A DNA stretch of 64,000 bases from Cruorifilaria tuberocauda (lineage: Eukaryota > Nematoda > Chromadorea > Rhabditida > Onchocercidae), in contig JABVXU010000165.1 of NCBI GenBank assembly GCA_013365365.1, forward strand, positions 1 through 64,000, in the 5' to 3' direction. Positions 22,601 through 36,739 of this stretch are shown here, one piece after another. Every line of letters starts with the position of its first letter. Position 1 is the first letter of the stretch. The position numbers and the translations under genes are program-made. The notes beneath the pieces were generated by a model. The model did not search any database. It saw only the letters and a program-made list of their open reading frames with translations, and was not told where the DNA came from.

Positions 22601-25600
22601 GGAATGAAAAAAAAAGATAATTGATGCACATCCTTGGCGGCTTCTCTCTGGGCAGCTGCTCGTCTAACAAGCTTGTACCTTAGAAACTCTTCTTCAATTT
22701 GTTTCTTTTTCAATTCCGCCCTTTTTTCTGGCGTCATTTGCAAACTGTCTTCTCCCTGAAAATTTGCGTTCTTTCCCTTATCTCTAATCATAATGTCATA
22801 CCGGACTACTTGACTTTTTCTTGTTAGGCAAGAATTGCATCTGAAGAGTGTGACACTAATTTCATCCATTAGCTTTCGTCGTAATTGTAAGCAGAGTCAG
22901 TGATACTTACTTTTTCAAACGTTGATTTAATACCGCTGAGGTCTCCAGCATGTATATCAATCTCAATCTTCTGAATTTGGATATCTCCTTCACCTTTTTC
23001 AAAACGTTCTTTGAAATCTTGAAGCTCTGAGAAGAAATTTTATCATTTCAATGAAATCAATTTAAATTCTTTCCAAAAAGTGATTAAAAAACATCCTATA
23101 ATAATTCGCAGATAATTGGTGTTTTAATGATAGATAGGAATCGTCACAGTGTAGTTAAAATTTCAGTTTGTAAAATTTATGCATTTTTAAAATACTTCCT
23201 ATCTTAGCCGTGCAAACCACCAACAGTTAGAACCTACAAATATCTTAAATCAATGTTTCAAGAACTGGTATCATTATTTTTTAAGATGTCAATTTAAGAT
23301 CAGTTGATCTTACAGTTGTACACATAATAACACTATCCGTCATCGTTATGACTAGAAGGCAAAAAACGAAAGATAGGAAGAGCATGAACTTTTAAACTCA
23401 AGTTCTCCAAGCTCAATGGCAGTTCTCTCAATCGGTCCGGATTGAAATGCTGAACCTTCCAAAAATGATTTGCGAGCATCAGCTACTCCTGAATTTGGAT
23501 TTCGATTATCGCAAAATCCAGTAATGATTGAAAAAAAATTGAAGTTAAGAGAAATTTCGTCGATAACATATTTTAATCAATTTAATTCAACTATCGAAGA
23601 CCATGAGCTCATAATTTTTAAGGATAAATATGAAATTTGACTATTCCTAATCAGAAAGTTTAAAATGATCATAAAGTTAAGATAATCTTTGTTCTGCAAA
23701 CCCATATCCCTTGCAGAGATGATAATACCTGAAATCTTAAGTTCACTACTGTCCCATTGTCTAGCAACTTTTTGTTCGGCCTCTGTCATCTCCTGGAAGC
23801 GTTCTTTGACTCCAGGACAATTCTCTAGTTCCTTCAGGTCGTTCTTTATTTCCTTCACACTGGCTGTTTGCATGTTGCCTGCTTTCCACTTATTCTTTAA
23901 ATCACCTACCTAAACTGCTCTAGCAAAAATTCATATTTAATCATTTCTTGATAAGAGAAACGAAAAATCAATGATTCAGCCCATACTTTTTTCTGAAGCT
24001 TTGTAAATAAACAAAATGCAACTCTTCCAGGTTCAAATTTGATAAGCAATATTAAAAATGCCAAACCCGTTCAAAATTAAGTTCCTCCTTATGACGTTTC
24101 TTATCTTCACGGACGATATTTGGATCTCTTCCATCTTCTTCGTCCTCTTCTTCATTAGTAGTACCCAGTACAAATCTACAGAAATTAGTGCTTTTTATTA
24201 TGCAAATCACATTTTTACACTATGAAACTGAAAGTGCTTAACTCAGAAAAATTTCGTTTTATTAATAAGAATGTAATTTGCGACATAAAACGAACGTTGC
24301 ATTCTTTTTTCTCATCACCTTTCATCTTCATCCTTTCAAAAAAATAGAAAACCATTAAATTGAATTCTGGAAAATATTTCCACAATTGCTATATATGATC
24401 AACTTTTCATTACATTCTTAAATTTCCTTTCTCTACTGTTTCATCTCTTTTTTGAACGTTACAAGATACTCGAAACTATTTTAGTTTATTATTACCAGTA
24501 AACTTTGCATTCTACTTGTACTTTAGTGCTATCATTTATACGATTAAAATATATACTTTTCCAAATTAGCTTTTACTTTTCCGGAAATAATCTCATCAGT
24601 GATACTTTTCTTCTCGGTAAGCATAACTTCTGCCTCTTTCGCACAGTTTTCCCAATCTCCTTTTCTGGCCTTTAATGATCCGATAGTAGACAAATCATCT
24701 AATTTTGTACCGCCTGAAATCACGTTGATAATCTGTTAAGACTTTCAAAACATAGAATTCTAAAATATCACTGATTTTGATTTCTGTAATGCTTCCGGTT
24801 CATTAATAATCAAATGCAATTTGGAAAACTTAATGTAATAGTGAGATTTGCAGTTTTTACGATAACATCTGAAAATCAAAAAATAGAAACTCGCTATCGT
24901 CTACTTTAAGGCTCGAAAAAAAATTTTTCTCTTAATATTCTGATTAAATTTGTTTGTTAAGTCAATAAGTCAATAAGCCAATAGGTTTCATTGATTTTTC
25001 CAACTTTTCCTCCTCTTTTGTGAAGGTTATATAAAATGAAAGGAGTTTAGACGTGTTTATTTTGTCATAAGGTGTTCAATTTATGTTCTGAACAAATCCT
25101 TATCTTGTTTTTAATTGTTACAAACAGACACCTATAATTCCTATTCTGAACATTTGAAAAAATAACAGTGTCCAGAGATCGGTGTAAGAAACAGAAACTC
25201 GGCAAAAGTGAATAAGATACTCAAGGCCTTTTCGCATTGCGACTTCTTACTACCATTTTTCAAAAAAGAAATCAGATAGCATTTTTATAATTTATCCCTT
25301 GTAACAAATAGTGCCAAATATAAGAAAGAAGAAATTGCCTGCAAAAGTTGAAGTAACTGGAAAATTAACCTTTCCAGGCGAGAGATAAATCAAAGTGAGT
25401 GTAGGATAGTAAAATAAAAAAATTATTACCTTTGTTGAACATGACTCATAACACAAGAATTTTTTTAATTTATAAGGAAAGAGGATAAGCCTCGTAGAAC
25501 TGTATTGATTTTAAGAAAGTATGGAATGAATTATTTTTTTAACTCAAAAAATTAGCTATTCCAAAATGAATTTAATGAAGGATTTTGAAAAAAATGGAGA

Positions 25601-28600
25601 ATGAACTTTCAGAGTGGTTCGTATTGTCTTGTTTTTGAATTTCCAGTGTGAACTATGTTTTAGTAAACTAACTTAGTTAGCTCTTTGGGCAGAGAGGCAA
25701 GAAATTTTTAAAAACTGTCATGGTGAAAATCTAGCTATAGAAAATGTAATATGAATTCATCACATAGATGGAAAATAGGAAAGAAGAACAAATTTTTGAG
25801 AAAAACAAATCATTTATCAACAACCATCGAATTTAACATATTTTTAGATCTTCGTAGTTCATGCTCAAAATGATATGAGATACATGATATGAGATTCTTG
25901 ATATGAGATTTTATCTAAACGTTATTTGTAATGCTTATCCGGAATTCTAAAGAGCATATAAAATGAAGAGCAAGGTTTTGATTTCATATTTAATTAATAT
26001 TTTCAAGATTTGTATGGATCATTTCAAAAGATATATGAAGAAATGGCTATTAAAAATAATGGGAGAGTGATGGCTGTAGAGACGATAAATTTCACCTGTA
26101 ATTGATACGTAAACTCCGGTGAAGTTTTCCATTTTACAGAAAGATGAAATATGGTCAGTGCATCGAAGAAGTGCAATCGGTCACACAGTTACCATCATCG
26201 TCATCACCTACATCACAAAATCAGTCGGTTCCCCTCCCCCTTTCTCCACTTCTCCTCCTTTTATGTCATGAGTTTGTTATGAATATTTCACATGAAATAA
26301 AGTGGTTTATTGCAACAATACTGAGTTAAAGGAAGAAAATTCGCTCTTCTCTCTCGAGAATGTGTAATGAGAGAAGTTTCGTACCCTTCTCTTATCACTA
26401 AACACAACTGATTCCTTCCTTCGTTCTTCCTGCAGGACAAATTTTTGTCCTTTCGTTTGCATATGACACTGAGAAAAAAGCAACAAGACGAACACCAAAT
26501 TTTAAGTAGGAATGAAAAGAAAAGAGATAAAATTGAATGGTGAAAACAGAACTCGCATCACTTACCAATAAAGAACCGATTCGCTCCTTCTTCCACTCTA
26601 TCGAAGTAAGGAAAAATTATTATTATAAAATTTCTAGGTAATATTTAGGTCACACCTCAAGATTTTCTTACGAAAACTGTAATCACAAACGCGTTTAAAA
26701 ACGAGCAAGTTTAAGGAAAAAAATGCATAAAGTTTCCAAAACACCGATTTCTATCTTGCACCGTAGCGGTAAAAATCATCAAAAAGTCATACCGGAATAG
26801 AACTGTATTAATTAAAATTTACTTTTAATGACATCGTCTCCAAGTTGTTTCGGTTTCGACGATATTGCATACTCTTCTTCGTCTTCGTCCACCTTTTCAT
26901 CCTCTGCAAGTTATTTATGAATGAAATGCTAATAAGATAAATTATAAGATAAATTACGTCAAATGTCACAGAAATAGGGATACAATGTTGAGAAAATATC
27001 ATAAAAAACTTTGCTTTGCTAAAAACAAGCCTTCTGTTGTGGCAGGATCCATTGTTTTTGCAATTTCGGGATGAAATATTTCAATGTAATGAACTTTACA
27101 CATTAACTGTTCGTCGTACATGTTGTAATTCGTTGACCTGAACAGCAATTTAAAATTCTGAGCGGAAAAGTGCTTCATGCTGGTTTCACTCTAGCAGATG
27201 CGAGTTAGCCGTGGCAGTTGCGAACTCTCTTTTAAAAATGCTTCTTTAATTAAAGAGCAATATCATAATTACGGAAACAGTATGAATCGGCTTACGTCAG
27301 TTTTTTGCCGCATTTGACACATTTAAAGCACTGTATATGATACTTTCGCTTATTAGCAAAGATCCTTTCAACGGGATAAACTATTTTCAAACACACTGCA
27401 CATTCTTTGGGAGCATCATCTGTCGTAGGCTCTGCCTTAAAAAAAATTATCCCTTAAAAGCGAGGTTTGCTGACAACGCAGTATCAATGAAGATCCAACA
27501 AAAATATAATATGTTTATAAACTGCAAGGTAAACTTCCACTGTTCAAAATGATGAAAGAATCTTTTGAAATGAACAAAATATAGGAAACCTGGACAAATC
27601 TCTTCATCACTCGTTTTCTATCTACTTCCGAACGTTCAATAACAATTTCTTCACGTTCACTTTTATTACTTTCTTGAGGATTTTCAAAGACGTCTTTGAT
27701 GTTCTCTAAAATTTCCTTTCCAACACCTGTCAGCTCTTTCTCTATGATTTTCAAACGTTCCTCGAGATTCTCCTTCATCACTTCCGGAAGATTTTCAAAC
27801 TTATTTCTGAACTTCGAATATTGTTCCTGAAGAGACTGTAAAATCATCGAGCAAAAAAAGAGAAAAAGGATGGTGGAGGATCAAAATCATATTAACAGAA
27901 AAGGGCTGTTTTTTTGACTTCTACATATCTCTGATGATGATGGATAATTAAACCAAGTGCATTGAATACGTGGAAAGTCTAAAACAGTCGGTTTAAATCA
28001 ACTGATCAAATTTCGGTGATGAAACTACAGAGGATGTTTCTGAAATGTATTCTGTGACGAAAAATTCGTCCTTTTCTGAAGAACAGTTCAGAAGCTAAAC
28101 ATACTTTTGTGACAGCGGCAAGCTGCTGACGTTCTTCATCTACCAGCTTCTTTTCATTCTCCAATACATTTTTTGTTTTACCTGAAACTTCGTACTATTA
28201 ATAAAATTGCATAAGAATCAATCAGACAAGCATAAACTTCCCTAATATCAAAATTACAAAAAATATGATGTTGACAAGGATCAAATGTTTCAAATCGTGA
28301 ATTTTCAATTGTTCTTAGTGTTCTGTAACATAATGCAATCATAAATATTCAACTTTAGCTTTCTGGATTTTTCGATTCAATTCATGCTTTGAAATAAATT
28401 TGAAGTGAAATGCATACCCTCAATAAAGTCTCTTTTTATTTTATGTATTTCAGATTTTTCCTTCAATTGATTCAATTCCTCGAGCCGTTTCTCATCCCTC
28501 AATGTCTCTTTTGTTTCTTTCAGAGCAGCTTTCTGAAACCATCTGTTAAAATAAAGACATATCATAATTTGTACTAATTCCTATAGCATTTGTCTAGACA

Positions 28601-29537
28601 TAGAACTGCTTTTGATTTGTATGATTTTCAATTTTATTTGGATTTTTTACATTTACTTACATTAACTCCATCAACGAAATGTACTTGCAAGATTTTTGGT
28701 GGTTTATAATGCATTAAACTTTTTTGGTGGTTTATAATGCATTAAACTTTTCCACCAGACACAATAACCGAAGTTATTAAAATTATAAATATTCAATTAC
28801 TCAGTATAAAATCAGTAGTGGATAAAATGCGCAATACTGAAAAGGGTCAAGATTGACGTTCATCAAACAACTTCAAATAGGCAATAAATAACTGCAATGA
28901 AAATCCGCACAATTATATTTGATTATAAACCAGTTAAATATTTTAGATGAATTAAAATTAATTTTATGCTTATGCAATGCCAAATGAACATGAAACAGGT
29001 ACTTTCTACAATTATACATGATTTGTTTTTTTCGTTTTAATGTTATGCCTATATAACAACTCAAGGTTTTCAGTCTAGATTAGCTACAAATTGGATTTCA
29101 ACGATCAGCCTGTTACCGAGTTTGAGACTATTATCAATCAGCACCGTAGGTCTTCAGTGCTCCAGACACAACATTTGGATCAATGAAAAAAATTTATTAC
29201 AAGTGGCCAAATATTCATTCCTTTCCTAATGGTATTTGAAATTAAGGAGAAGAAGAAATGAGAAATATCAAATAAAATTTTTTAAGTTACTGAATTGAAG
29301 CAATGAAAGGAGCCATTAAGCTAAATGAGCGAATGCTCAAATATACGTGCTTCAAATGAATTCAAAATAGGCTATTCATGTAAATATTAATTTGTTTTAA
29401 AAGTTAAAAAAGCATACAAGTGAAGAAATATCAGCAACAGACCGCCCCTCAATGCTGATTTTTGGTGGTGGACCCTTCAATGACTCAGTATCAGTATCCG
29501 AGCTTACTGCATATGGATCCTCCTCCGTTTCTGTCAT
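19629..29537 (-). CDS. LIM-domain protein with repeated LKxRFEKG motifs
   Basis: At least 21 exons on the minus strand: 29537-29418 (starts MTETEEDPY right after a CAG), 28532-28418, 28181-28105, 27835-27590, 27435-27296, 27137-27010, 26903-26823, 26595-26566, 24713-24557, 24175-24067, 23909-23729, 23488-23390, 23026-22911, 22755-22630, 22354-22252, 22173-22073, 21952-21899, 21555-21418, 21281-21170, 21026-20842 and 19768-19629. Phases agree throughout, giving about 850 aa. A further small exon near 28725-28660 (KPPKILQVHFVDGVN) has a good donor but no clean acceptor. The 27435/27137 pair encodes a complete LIM zinc domain (CAVC ... H..C..C..C ... CKVH). The last exon begins a second LIM domain (CNCC ... 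HLKCFRCKHC), whose distal finger was not found. In between lies a charged helical region in which most exons hold one motif such as FKERFEKGE, IKNRFEKGD or LKEQFEKVG. An actin-associated scaffold is a reasonable inference, not shown. The exon at 27137 could end at 27031 or 27010. Confidence 0.85.
19875..20100. repeat. Intronic repeat copy A
   Basis: About 225 bp resembling 23155-23370 in the same orientation. Shared blocks include TTAAAATTTCAGTTTG, CCGTGCAAA, AATATCTTAAAT and a closing AAGGC(A/AA) segment. Both copies lie in introns of the LIM gene. Divergence is clear but collinearity is kept. Confidence 0.7.
23155..23370. repeat. Intronic repeat copy B
   Basis: The partner of the copy at 19875-20100. 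It lies in the intron between the LIM-gene exons 23488-23390 and 23026-22911. It could be an old intron duplication inside the gene or two insertions of a short dispersed repeat. Confidence 0.7.
28693..28750. repeat. Two tandem 28-bp units
   Basis: The unit TTTTTGGTGGTTTATAATGC plus eight more bases occurs twice in a row with a 28-bp period. On the minus strand it overlaps the expected start of a small LIM-gene exon (..KPPKILQ..), so the duplication may have copied the exon start or its acceptor. Confidence 0.8.
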
Positions 29538-32500
29538 CTGAATTTTTTTAAAAGCATTAAAAAATTGCATATAATCATTACAATATATGGTTCTAGTCAA
29601 AACATTTGATATTAACGAATATGCATGTAGGGAGTAAATTTGATTTAGAAAGGAAAACTGAAACTGCACTAGAGCACGACATACACACGCAAGCCATTTG
29701 CTTAACGGATGCACTGTTTGGCAACATCAAAAAAATTACATATAAGATTTCAAACGAAACTGTGAGAAATAGCGAAGAATTTTTTAATATAAACTTCATA
29801 CAATTAAGGTATTTTGTATAATTAATATTTATGCAAAGAAAATTGTTTAGTTTTTAATTGATGTTAATTTCAACTTCTTTAGCATAAGATATCTTGTTTA
29901 CTGTTGTATACCATCTTCGCCTCCTTGTATAGAATCCTTAAATAATTAACATGAAATGTTGCCGAACTCTTCATCATCTGTTTCGCCACTGACTTTCTTA
30001 TATCGACGAGCTCATATAAGTTTACATGATAATCATCGATGATGATTTTCGTTCAGATACCCAAATGAAAGAATTATATATGAACTTAATCGACTTAATA
30101 GTCCGTCATTGCTTCTACTGCAATTGACGTGACTTTCATTCATTGTTGCCTCATCGGCAATCAAAAATTATATTCCAATAACCGTTTTGTAACGTCAAAT
30201 CTAATGAGTCTCTCCTAGCCTTTAGTATATCATCTGTGCCAAAGATCCAAAACTCTCCCGATCGACAGATCACAACAGAAATCGTTATTGTGGCGAATTA
30301 ATCGTTTTTTTCAGAAAAAAATAGAATGCATAAAAAATATTTCCGATGGTTAACATATTTTCGATTACAAAATGTTTTTGTAAATCAGATCAGCATTAGT
30401 TTAGAGATTATCATTCTCAACTATTAATCTTGTGTAATTAATAAATATGAAAAAAAATTATATTGCAATCATAAGTTTCTGCAAAAATAAGTTGTAATGA
30501 GTCAAATGATGGAGATGAATAAAACAGGATGAAGCAGATTATAATGAAGTGTTAAAAAGAGGAAAATGAGAAAGCCCATTGCACTACGAGTAGAAAGTAT
30601 GATGATGACGGTAAGAGGTGCTGTGCGCAATTTGAGATCTATTGTAAAATAACTAGGAAGAGCAATAGATTACATCCAGTGTAAAAAGAATCTATCTACT
30701 CATCCAGTAGTATCGCTATGCACGCTTTTAATAAAGACATAAGATGAACTTCGTGCTGTTCTTGAGTCTCAGCAGCGCTATCTCGAGCTTAGTTGTTGAA
30801 AATCCACATAGCTTCTCCATTCCTCTCACACACATTTTCCCACTTTACTGACATAATCACCCATCTCTATTTTGAAAGCAGCACTACATTCTCGAAATTA
30901 AATATCCAAAATGCATTGATTGAACGAGTGAGGCATATAGACTGAGATATGTATGTATCAGTACCTTTTTAAATTTTTTTATTAACAAAAAATTTTAGTT
31001 ATCTGCAGCGACAATTGGGATTGTTTTCTCATTGATGCGAACTATCTTCTAGAGATACCTTCAATTTGATAATAACGTTGGATAAAATAAAGTTACATCA
31101 ACTTTCCTGTCAAGGTATAAACTCCATGAAGCAATCAAATGTACTTTTATTTTACTAAAGCTGATCAAAGCAATTCAAAGGATGTTCAAGCAGTTATGCA
31201 ACAGCAACTATCAGCAGTACATTGATTTCTGCTCGGTAAATGAATATGAAACAATGTTTCCAATCACAAAACCGTACATTTCTCTACCTCTTTCTTTTGC
31301 TGCTAAAAACCCTATCAGAATTACAGCGAGGACAGGGGCGTTCCTAAATAATATTTAGGTTCATCATCCCATTTCTCGAATTCAGGAATTCAGCCAGATA
31401 ATCGAAAACTGCAAGTCAATAAAAATCATTAATCCACAAAAATCTTTTACGTTTTTTAAAAATCCTTTTAGCAAAAAAATCTTTTTCCCCAATAAATTCT
31501 TGCTGCTGAAAGTTTATTTTGGACTGTGGAAGGGAAATTTCTACACTTCTCTCCGCTCCTGACCGTGCAATTTTCCTGCTGCACTGGAGGAATAATTCAG
31601 CTATACAGTATTTGCTGAGTAGATAATCTAAAAAACCTTTAAATGCACTATTGTCACCAGAAATAATACAGACAATGTTGCTTACATGAGAATTAATGGA
31701 ATTATTGTGATTTCTTTCATTTGAAAAAGTTCAGGAATCAAATTATAAACTGAGAAACAATTATTAAAAAATGAAAGACGTGAAATTTAAAAGTTTCTTC
31801 GCAATCAACAGGGGAGCGGTGACGGAAAGAAGTTAAAATGTCATCGCATTTTCAAAATCAGGGACAAGACAGTTACTAGTATTACAGATATGAACCAGTT
31901 CAACTTTTAACTTAGTAGAGTGGGTGGAAACATTTCCGAACAAAGTGTGCTTTGAAAGTGCGCTTTCCTAAACTGATCGACAATCAACAGCCGATAGTGC
32001 GAATAGCTAACAGACCACCTCAGCCTTCTATTTTTTAGATATTTTTAGTTCTCAATCAAAAATTTTGTTCATTAATTTTATGCCACCTCAACACATTGAT
32101 CAATACATAGTAGCACTGATTCTAGTACAAAGTAAAAGATATGACCAAATCATTTAAACGTCCCATAAAATTGCTGAAGTTTCTTCACTCTGCAGATATA
32201 CACATATCGCCAGTAATCATCCCAAAGATTACGGCAATCGACATGTAAGGTTATCCCAACTTTAATTTGAATGAGAATTCTTCGGAAATAAAATTAAACA
32301 CCATTAACAATGAAGTCGCAACAATCTTCGTTTTTTGAAAATATATATTTTGTTGACGAGCTATTTTAAATGATTTGGGCGCTTCACCAAGTAACACGAA
32401 AATTCTCTATTCAATGTTAAGCAGATGGAATATTTTTCAATTAACTTTATTACTTATCAGCTGAAATCGATATTTTCATAAGGAAAAATCTAAATAACCA

Positions 32501-33016
32501 CAGTAAAAAGATCAAAAAAAAAAAGGGAATACAGAAGCAATACCAAATCAATACATTAACTCATACCGAAATGCACAGAATTAAAAAAAAATTAAATACT
32601 AATGTTTTTAAGTCTTGTGATTAATGCAGCTTAACGAAGAAGAATATGTATAAACTAGAGATCATTTATAGCAGATGTTAGTTTAAAATAATTTGTACGC
32701 GAGATCTACAAAATGTACTTCAAAGCAAATCAATAGGTAATCAAAATTTAACCACTAACTCATTTTTTATCAGTACTGAAAAAATTAGATTTCCGTAGCA
32801 TGAATATTTTTAAAAATTTCATTAAAATCACATTTGTATGGAAAGTTTATATCAAAAAAGCATTAATTAAACATATAACATGAAAAATATATAAATATAG
32901 ATAGACAACTTTTACGTTTACAACTTAAAATTTTTAATAAAACTTGTAAAAAATTGCGGAATCAGTGAATCAGATTGTATCTTCTCCATTCTTATGATCC
33001 AAAAATAATTGATGAA
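29538..33016. other. Intergenic, no supported gene
   Basis: About 3.5 kb between the LIM gene 5' end and the AMSH 3' end. It is AT-rich. At 30743-30800 all three readings of one short GC-richer patch look somewhat coding (for example MNFVLFLSLSSAISSL on the plus strand), but no splice context selects one. CCTAAATAATATTTAGG, a near-palindrome, lies at about 31344-31360. Confidence 0.4.
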
Positions 33017-36000
33017 TTATCGTAAATCAACAACAACTGCTGATAGCGAACTTTCGAAACGTACGTCATGACAGTAAAAGAAAAGGGCTGCAGAATCTTC
33101 ATGTGGATGAAAACCGGCTTTACAGCATCCGCCAATTTCCTTCATACCACGTTCTGACAAACGAAATATACCTATCCTGAAATAGATGAAGTTACAAGTT
33201 ATTTAAAGCTAACAAGTAAAATTCTTATCCTTTTCAATTAGGTAGTTAATAAAGGAAAATAAATGTGCTTCATTTCAGATCTATTGCGTTTCTCAACTTC
33301 AGAGATGAAGTAAACCTGACTCATTGAATTTTGGAGCAACGACGATGGCAACAGCTTCGGACAACATCAGCTGATAGGAACAATGAGTATGGAGATCAAC
33401 ACTAGAGAGGAATGCTGTTTGTGATGGATGAGTCTGCAACAAAATAAGTTGACAATTTTTTCGATTCATCCTGATAAACAGAACTAATATAACGGGCAAA
33501 AGATTTGGCATATCATTAATCTTGCTCTCGGAAGCTCATCACGTCGTTTCAAGATAGCGCTACCTTCGAGCCAGTCAAATTTTTCTTTCACACAACATAT
33601 ATGGCTGAACTTTTCCGACTTTAATATTTGAAATTTTCGGCAAAGGCAATTAAAAGCTTGAAACGTTGATAAAAAAAATTCATCAACCCATATGTTGAAA
33701 TGTTAAAGAATGTAAGAAACGGTTTATATTTTGCTCAGTGAATAAAAGTAACCACTAAAAACACGTTGATAAATGACAAGAAAATAATCCATTAATAATA
33801 TGAAAAAGATACATGTATCCATCCCAGAGTAATCAGATTATTGACATCTTGATATGCGAATACTTCCTCCTCGTTGTGTGTATCACAGCTATCAGCGGCA
33901 CCAGTTTGCTTCGGTACCACCGCATGTGTTATACAACACACTTTTCCACCAATCTTTAAAAATGTTTATCAAGATGATACTATTAATGCCGCAACTAAAA
34001 ACAGATTCAAGAAAGGAAGAAATTAAAGCTGGTTTTAAGAAGTGAGTTTTTTTAAAGCAACTGAATGAAATCTACATCTTTTAGTACAGTTCCTTCTTAT
34101 CAAATATGCTATCTGCAATGCGTCTTTGATATTAAATGCAATTCGAGCACGCCGGAAAATAATATGTTAGTAAGTCTAAATTATCACGAAGACATCATGT
34201 TATTAACAAGCTCTAAAAATCACAAAGACAATAAGATAGAATGATCATTGAATTGTAATAAGAGAAAATTTTAAAAAAGTCCTATTATTGACAGCGCATA
34301 ACAGAGAAAAAAAACGCATGGAACTGATTTAAAACTAACCAGTGAGCCGCATAAAATTCCACATGTTTCCACATTACGATTCGTATTAATTTGTGCCAAA
34401 CGCACGAAATTTTCTACAAGATCACCCGCAACAACGATTTCCTTACGAGCAAGTTCCCTGATTATATTATTGATGTAATAATTGCACCAAAATTCTCACA
34501 TTTTGAATTACACAAAAATAATAATCATTTAAATATAACGTAGCAATCAATGATCCACGATTATGTAATTCAACGTATTTTAATTTTAAAAACCTTTAAC
34601 TCTCTCAAAAATTATATGAATTACTATAATATTAAATTTCTGAGTTCGCATTCCTGAAACTGAATTACAAATTAAAATGGTAACAGCAGAATGTCAATAT
34701 CTGAAAGCTGGGTAATGGGTGAATGAGAAAAGCAAACGCAATGGTTGCGTCCATTTAATTTTTGATTGAGTTCTAATTTCATTCCTAAAGATTTTCAATA
34801 CATCAATAAATGAATAAAAAAGAATATTATATAAGAATATTATATCAGTCCTTGAAAACATAATATTACTGCTTACGGGATGCACTATAGAAATTTCCAC
34901 AAAATCAAATAAACTCAATAACCGAGAACATTAAACTGTATAAACTGAAAAAGTTGCTCAACCTGTTGTCGAAAACATCATCCGCAGAAGCTGATTTCTT
35001 GTGATCAGTTATTTCGAAAAGTTGATTGCGTGCTGCGATATTATGAACAGAAGACACATTTTTTTTTGGAATCAAAGCTGCATTCTGCATCAGTTATTAA
35101 GTGATGAGAAAATACAATCTCACATCGACATAGAAAACTGAGACTCCACAAATTTAATTATATGAATACACAAAAGATTCCAAAAGAAACCGTCGCATAT
35201 ATTTAAGACATACATCAGCGATAGTTCCCCCTAAACTTTGTTTCGCTAGGATTGCTTCTTCTTCATACTTCTTTTTCAATTGCTTCTTCAACGATTCTGC
35301 TTTTACAAACGCATCACGAAGCACTGTTTCCGCTTTTGTCTTTTCGGCAGACGAAAAGCCATTGTACTGCTTGTGCTTCGGTAACCCTTCAACCGCTAAG
35401 CTGCAATCATATGAAATAATATGAGCTTTCTTGAAAAGTATGTTTATTTTTATTTGTTTATTTTAACGACATAAACAAGAAACGTCTTGAGAATTGAGTA
35501 AGTGTCAAACCAAGAAATTAAAATCGAAAAAAACGAGAAAGAGGAGTCTTTACCAGTTTTGTCATGCAAAATAAACCAGAGTCAGAGGAAATGAACTTAC
35601 TTCCTCTTCTTAGGAACCACCTAGAAGAGCAACCGTTTTAAGCAAAGAAAATCAAAACGAGCCTCACAAATCGCATATAATAAATGAATGCCTTTTCGTA
35701 ATCCTTATCTTTTATACAAAAGCCAGCAACACGATACATTTCGTTCAGACTTCGATAATAACTAAAAAAAGCAAACGATGACATACTCTATTTTAATGAA
35801 AAACAGAGAAAAAAAAAACAAATATTTTTATTTGTTTTGAAAATTTAAAATATCCTATATGTTCCAAAATATATTCATAAATAAATATGAAGAAAAAACT
35901 AATCAAGAAAAATTTGAAATAATGAAAATCTCCATTAACTTTTTTGTGTCATTAAGAAAATGAAATGGAGCACGAAATTTTGAAGCATTGAGAGATGAAT

Positions 36001-36384
36001 TTCTCATCCAAAAAATAGACCGGTCGCTGGTTCGCTCTTCATTAAAGCAAGGCGAAAAGCTTCAACCAAGCTTCTACAGCGAAACTTATGCACAGCAACA
36101 CTTCTCAGCATTATAACGTCTGCCAGAAAAACGCTATCCGCCGTTATGAGTTCGAGAACAAAAACTTTATAGTGTTTACGTTCCTACATGGTGTAGTAAA
36201 ATTAAAACGTACCCTGGCATCTTTCCAAATACAATTTGTGAGTTTCTAACTGCTTAAAATGAAAAACTTGAAATGCAAACCGATTGATAGGGATTGTTGG
36301 GCTCACTTCCTGAATCACCGCCATATTCATAGTAATTCGCATGCGACGATTTGGATCACATATTACATCTACACTTCGTTCCAT
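33017..36384 (-). CDS. AMSH/STAMBP-type K63-specific deubiquitinase
   Basis: Nine exons in phase: 36384-36281, 35761-35668, 35620-35601 (20-nt micro-exon), 35400-35214, 35084-34963, 34457-34340, 33953-33813, 33433-33316 and 33171-33017; 352 aa, against 424 in human STAMBP. The N-terminal helices ([19 protein letters not shown], then LPKHKQYNG) match the MIT-like/USP8-dimerisation region that binds ESCRT-III. The C-terminal half is a JAMM/MPN+ zinc metalloprotease: Glu206 in VETCGILCG, His262 and His264 in HTHP, Ser272 and Asp275. The second zinc site of AMSH is kept (Cys317, His323, His325 in CCKAGFHPH), as is the ending VVVDLR. The family removes Lys63-linked ubiquitin from endosomal cargo. 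The clathrin-binding middle is shortened. Exon 7 uses a weak TTTTTAAAG acceptor, forced by frame and homology. The start codon is the first ATG of the open exon. Confidence 0.95.
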
Positions 36385-36739
36385 TTCTAAATAATTGCAT
36401 CAAAGCGCCACAACATTAACTTTCTGAGCACACAGATCTCTACATTTCCTAGCCCTGAAAAAACAAACACTCCAAGGCTTATGTAATCCAGCCCTTCCTA
36501 TTGCACGACTGTGGCATGTTGGTGGAATGCGACACTCATGTGTGGTAATACTATGGGGCGTCGTACATTTTGGACTTAGTGGTAAAAGTTATGAAGAATT
36601 ATGGATACCACTAACTGTTTCTAATGAATTCACAATTAAGAAGAGTGTCATTATGACTGAAGCGAACTGTACACTAAAGAAATACACTCATCTATAATTA
36701 CATGCTTTAAATTACTAGCGATTTCCTTTGTGCTTTTAG
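36385..36739. promoter_or_regulatory. Divergent AMSH / TMPPE intergenic region
   Basis: About 355 bp separates the AMSH start codon from the probable trans-splice acceptor of the phosphoesterase gene (GTGCTTTTAG, 36730-36739). The genes point away from each other, so a shared or bidirectional promoter is likely. I see no clear TATA box that decides it. Confidence 0.45.

Noticed and set aside
36202..36280. Continuation of AMSH exon 1 past 36281 ([12 protein letters not shown]...)
   Set aside because: Splicing at 36281 gives a phase-correct join to the next exon and direct collinearity with STAMBP; read-through hits a stop and lacks homology.
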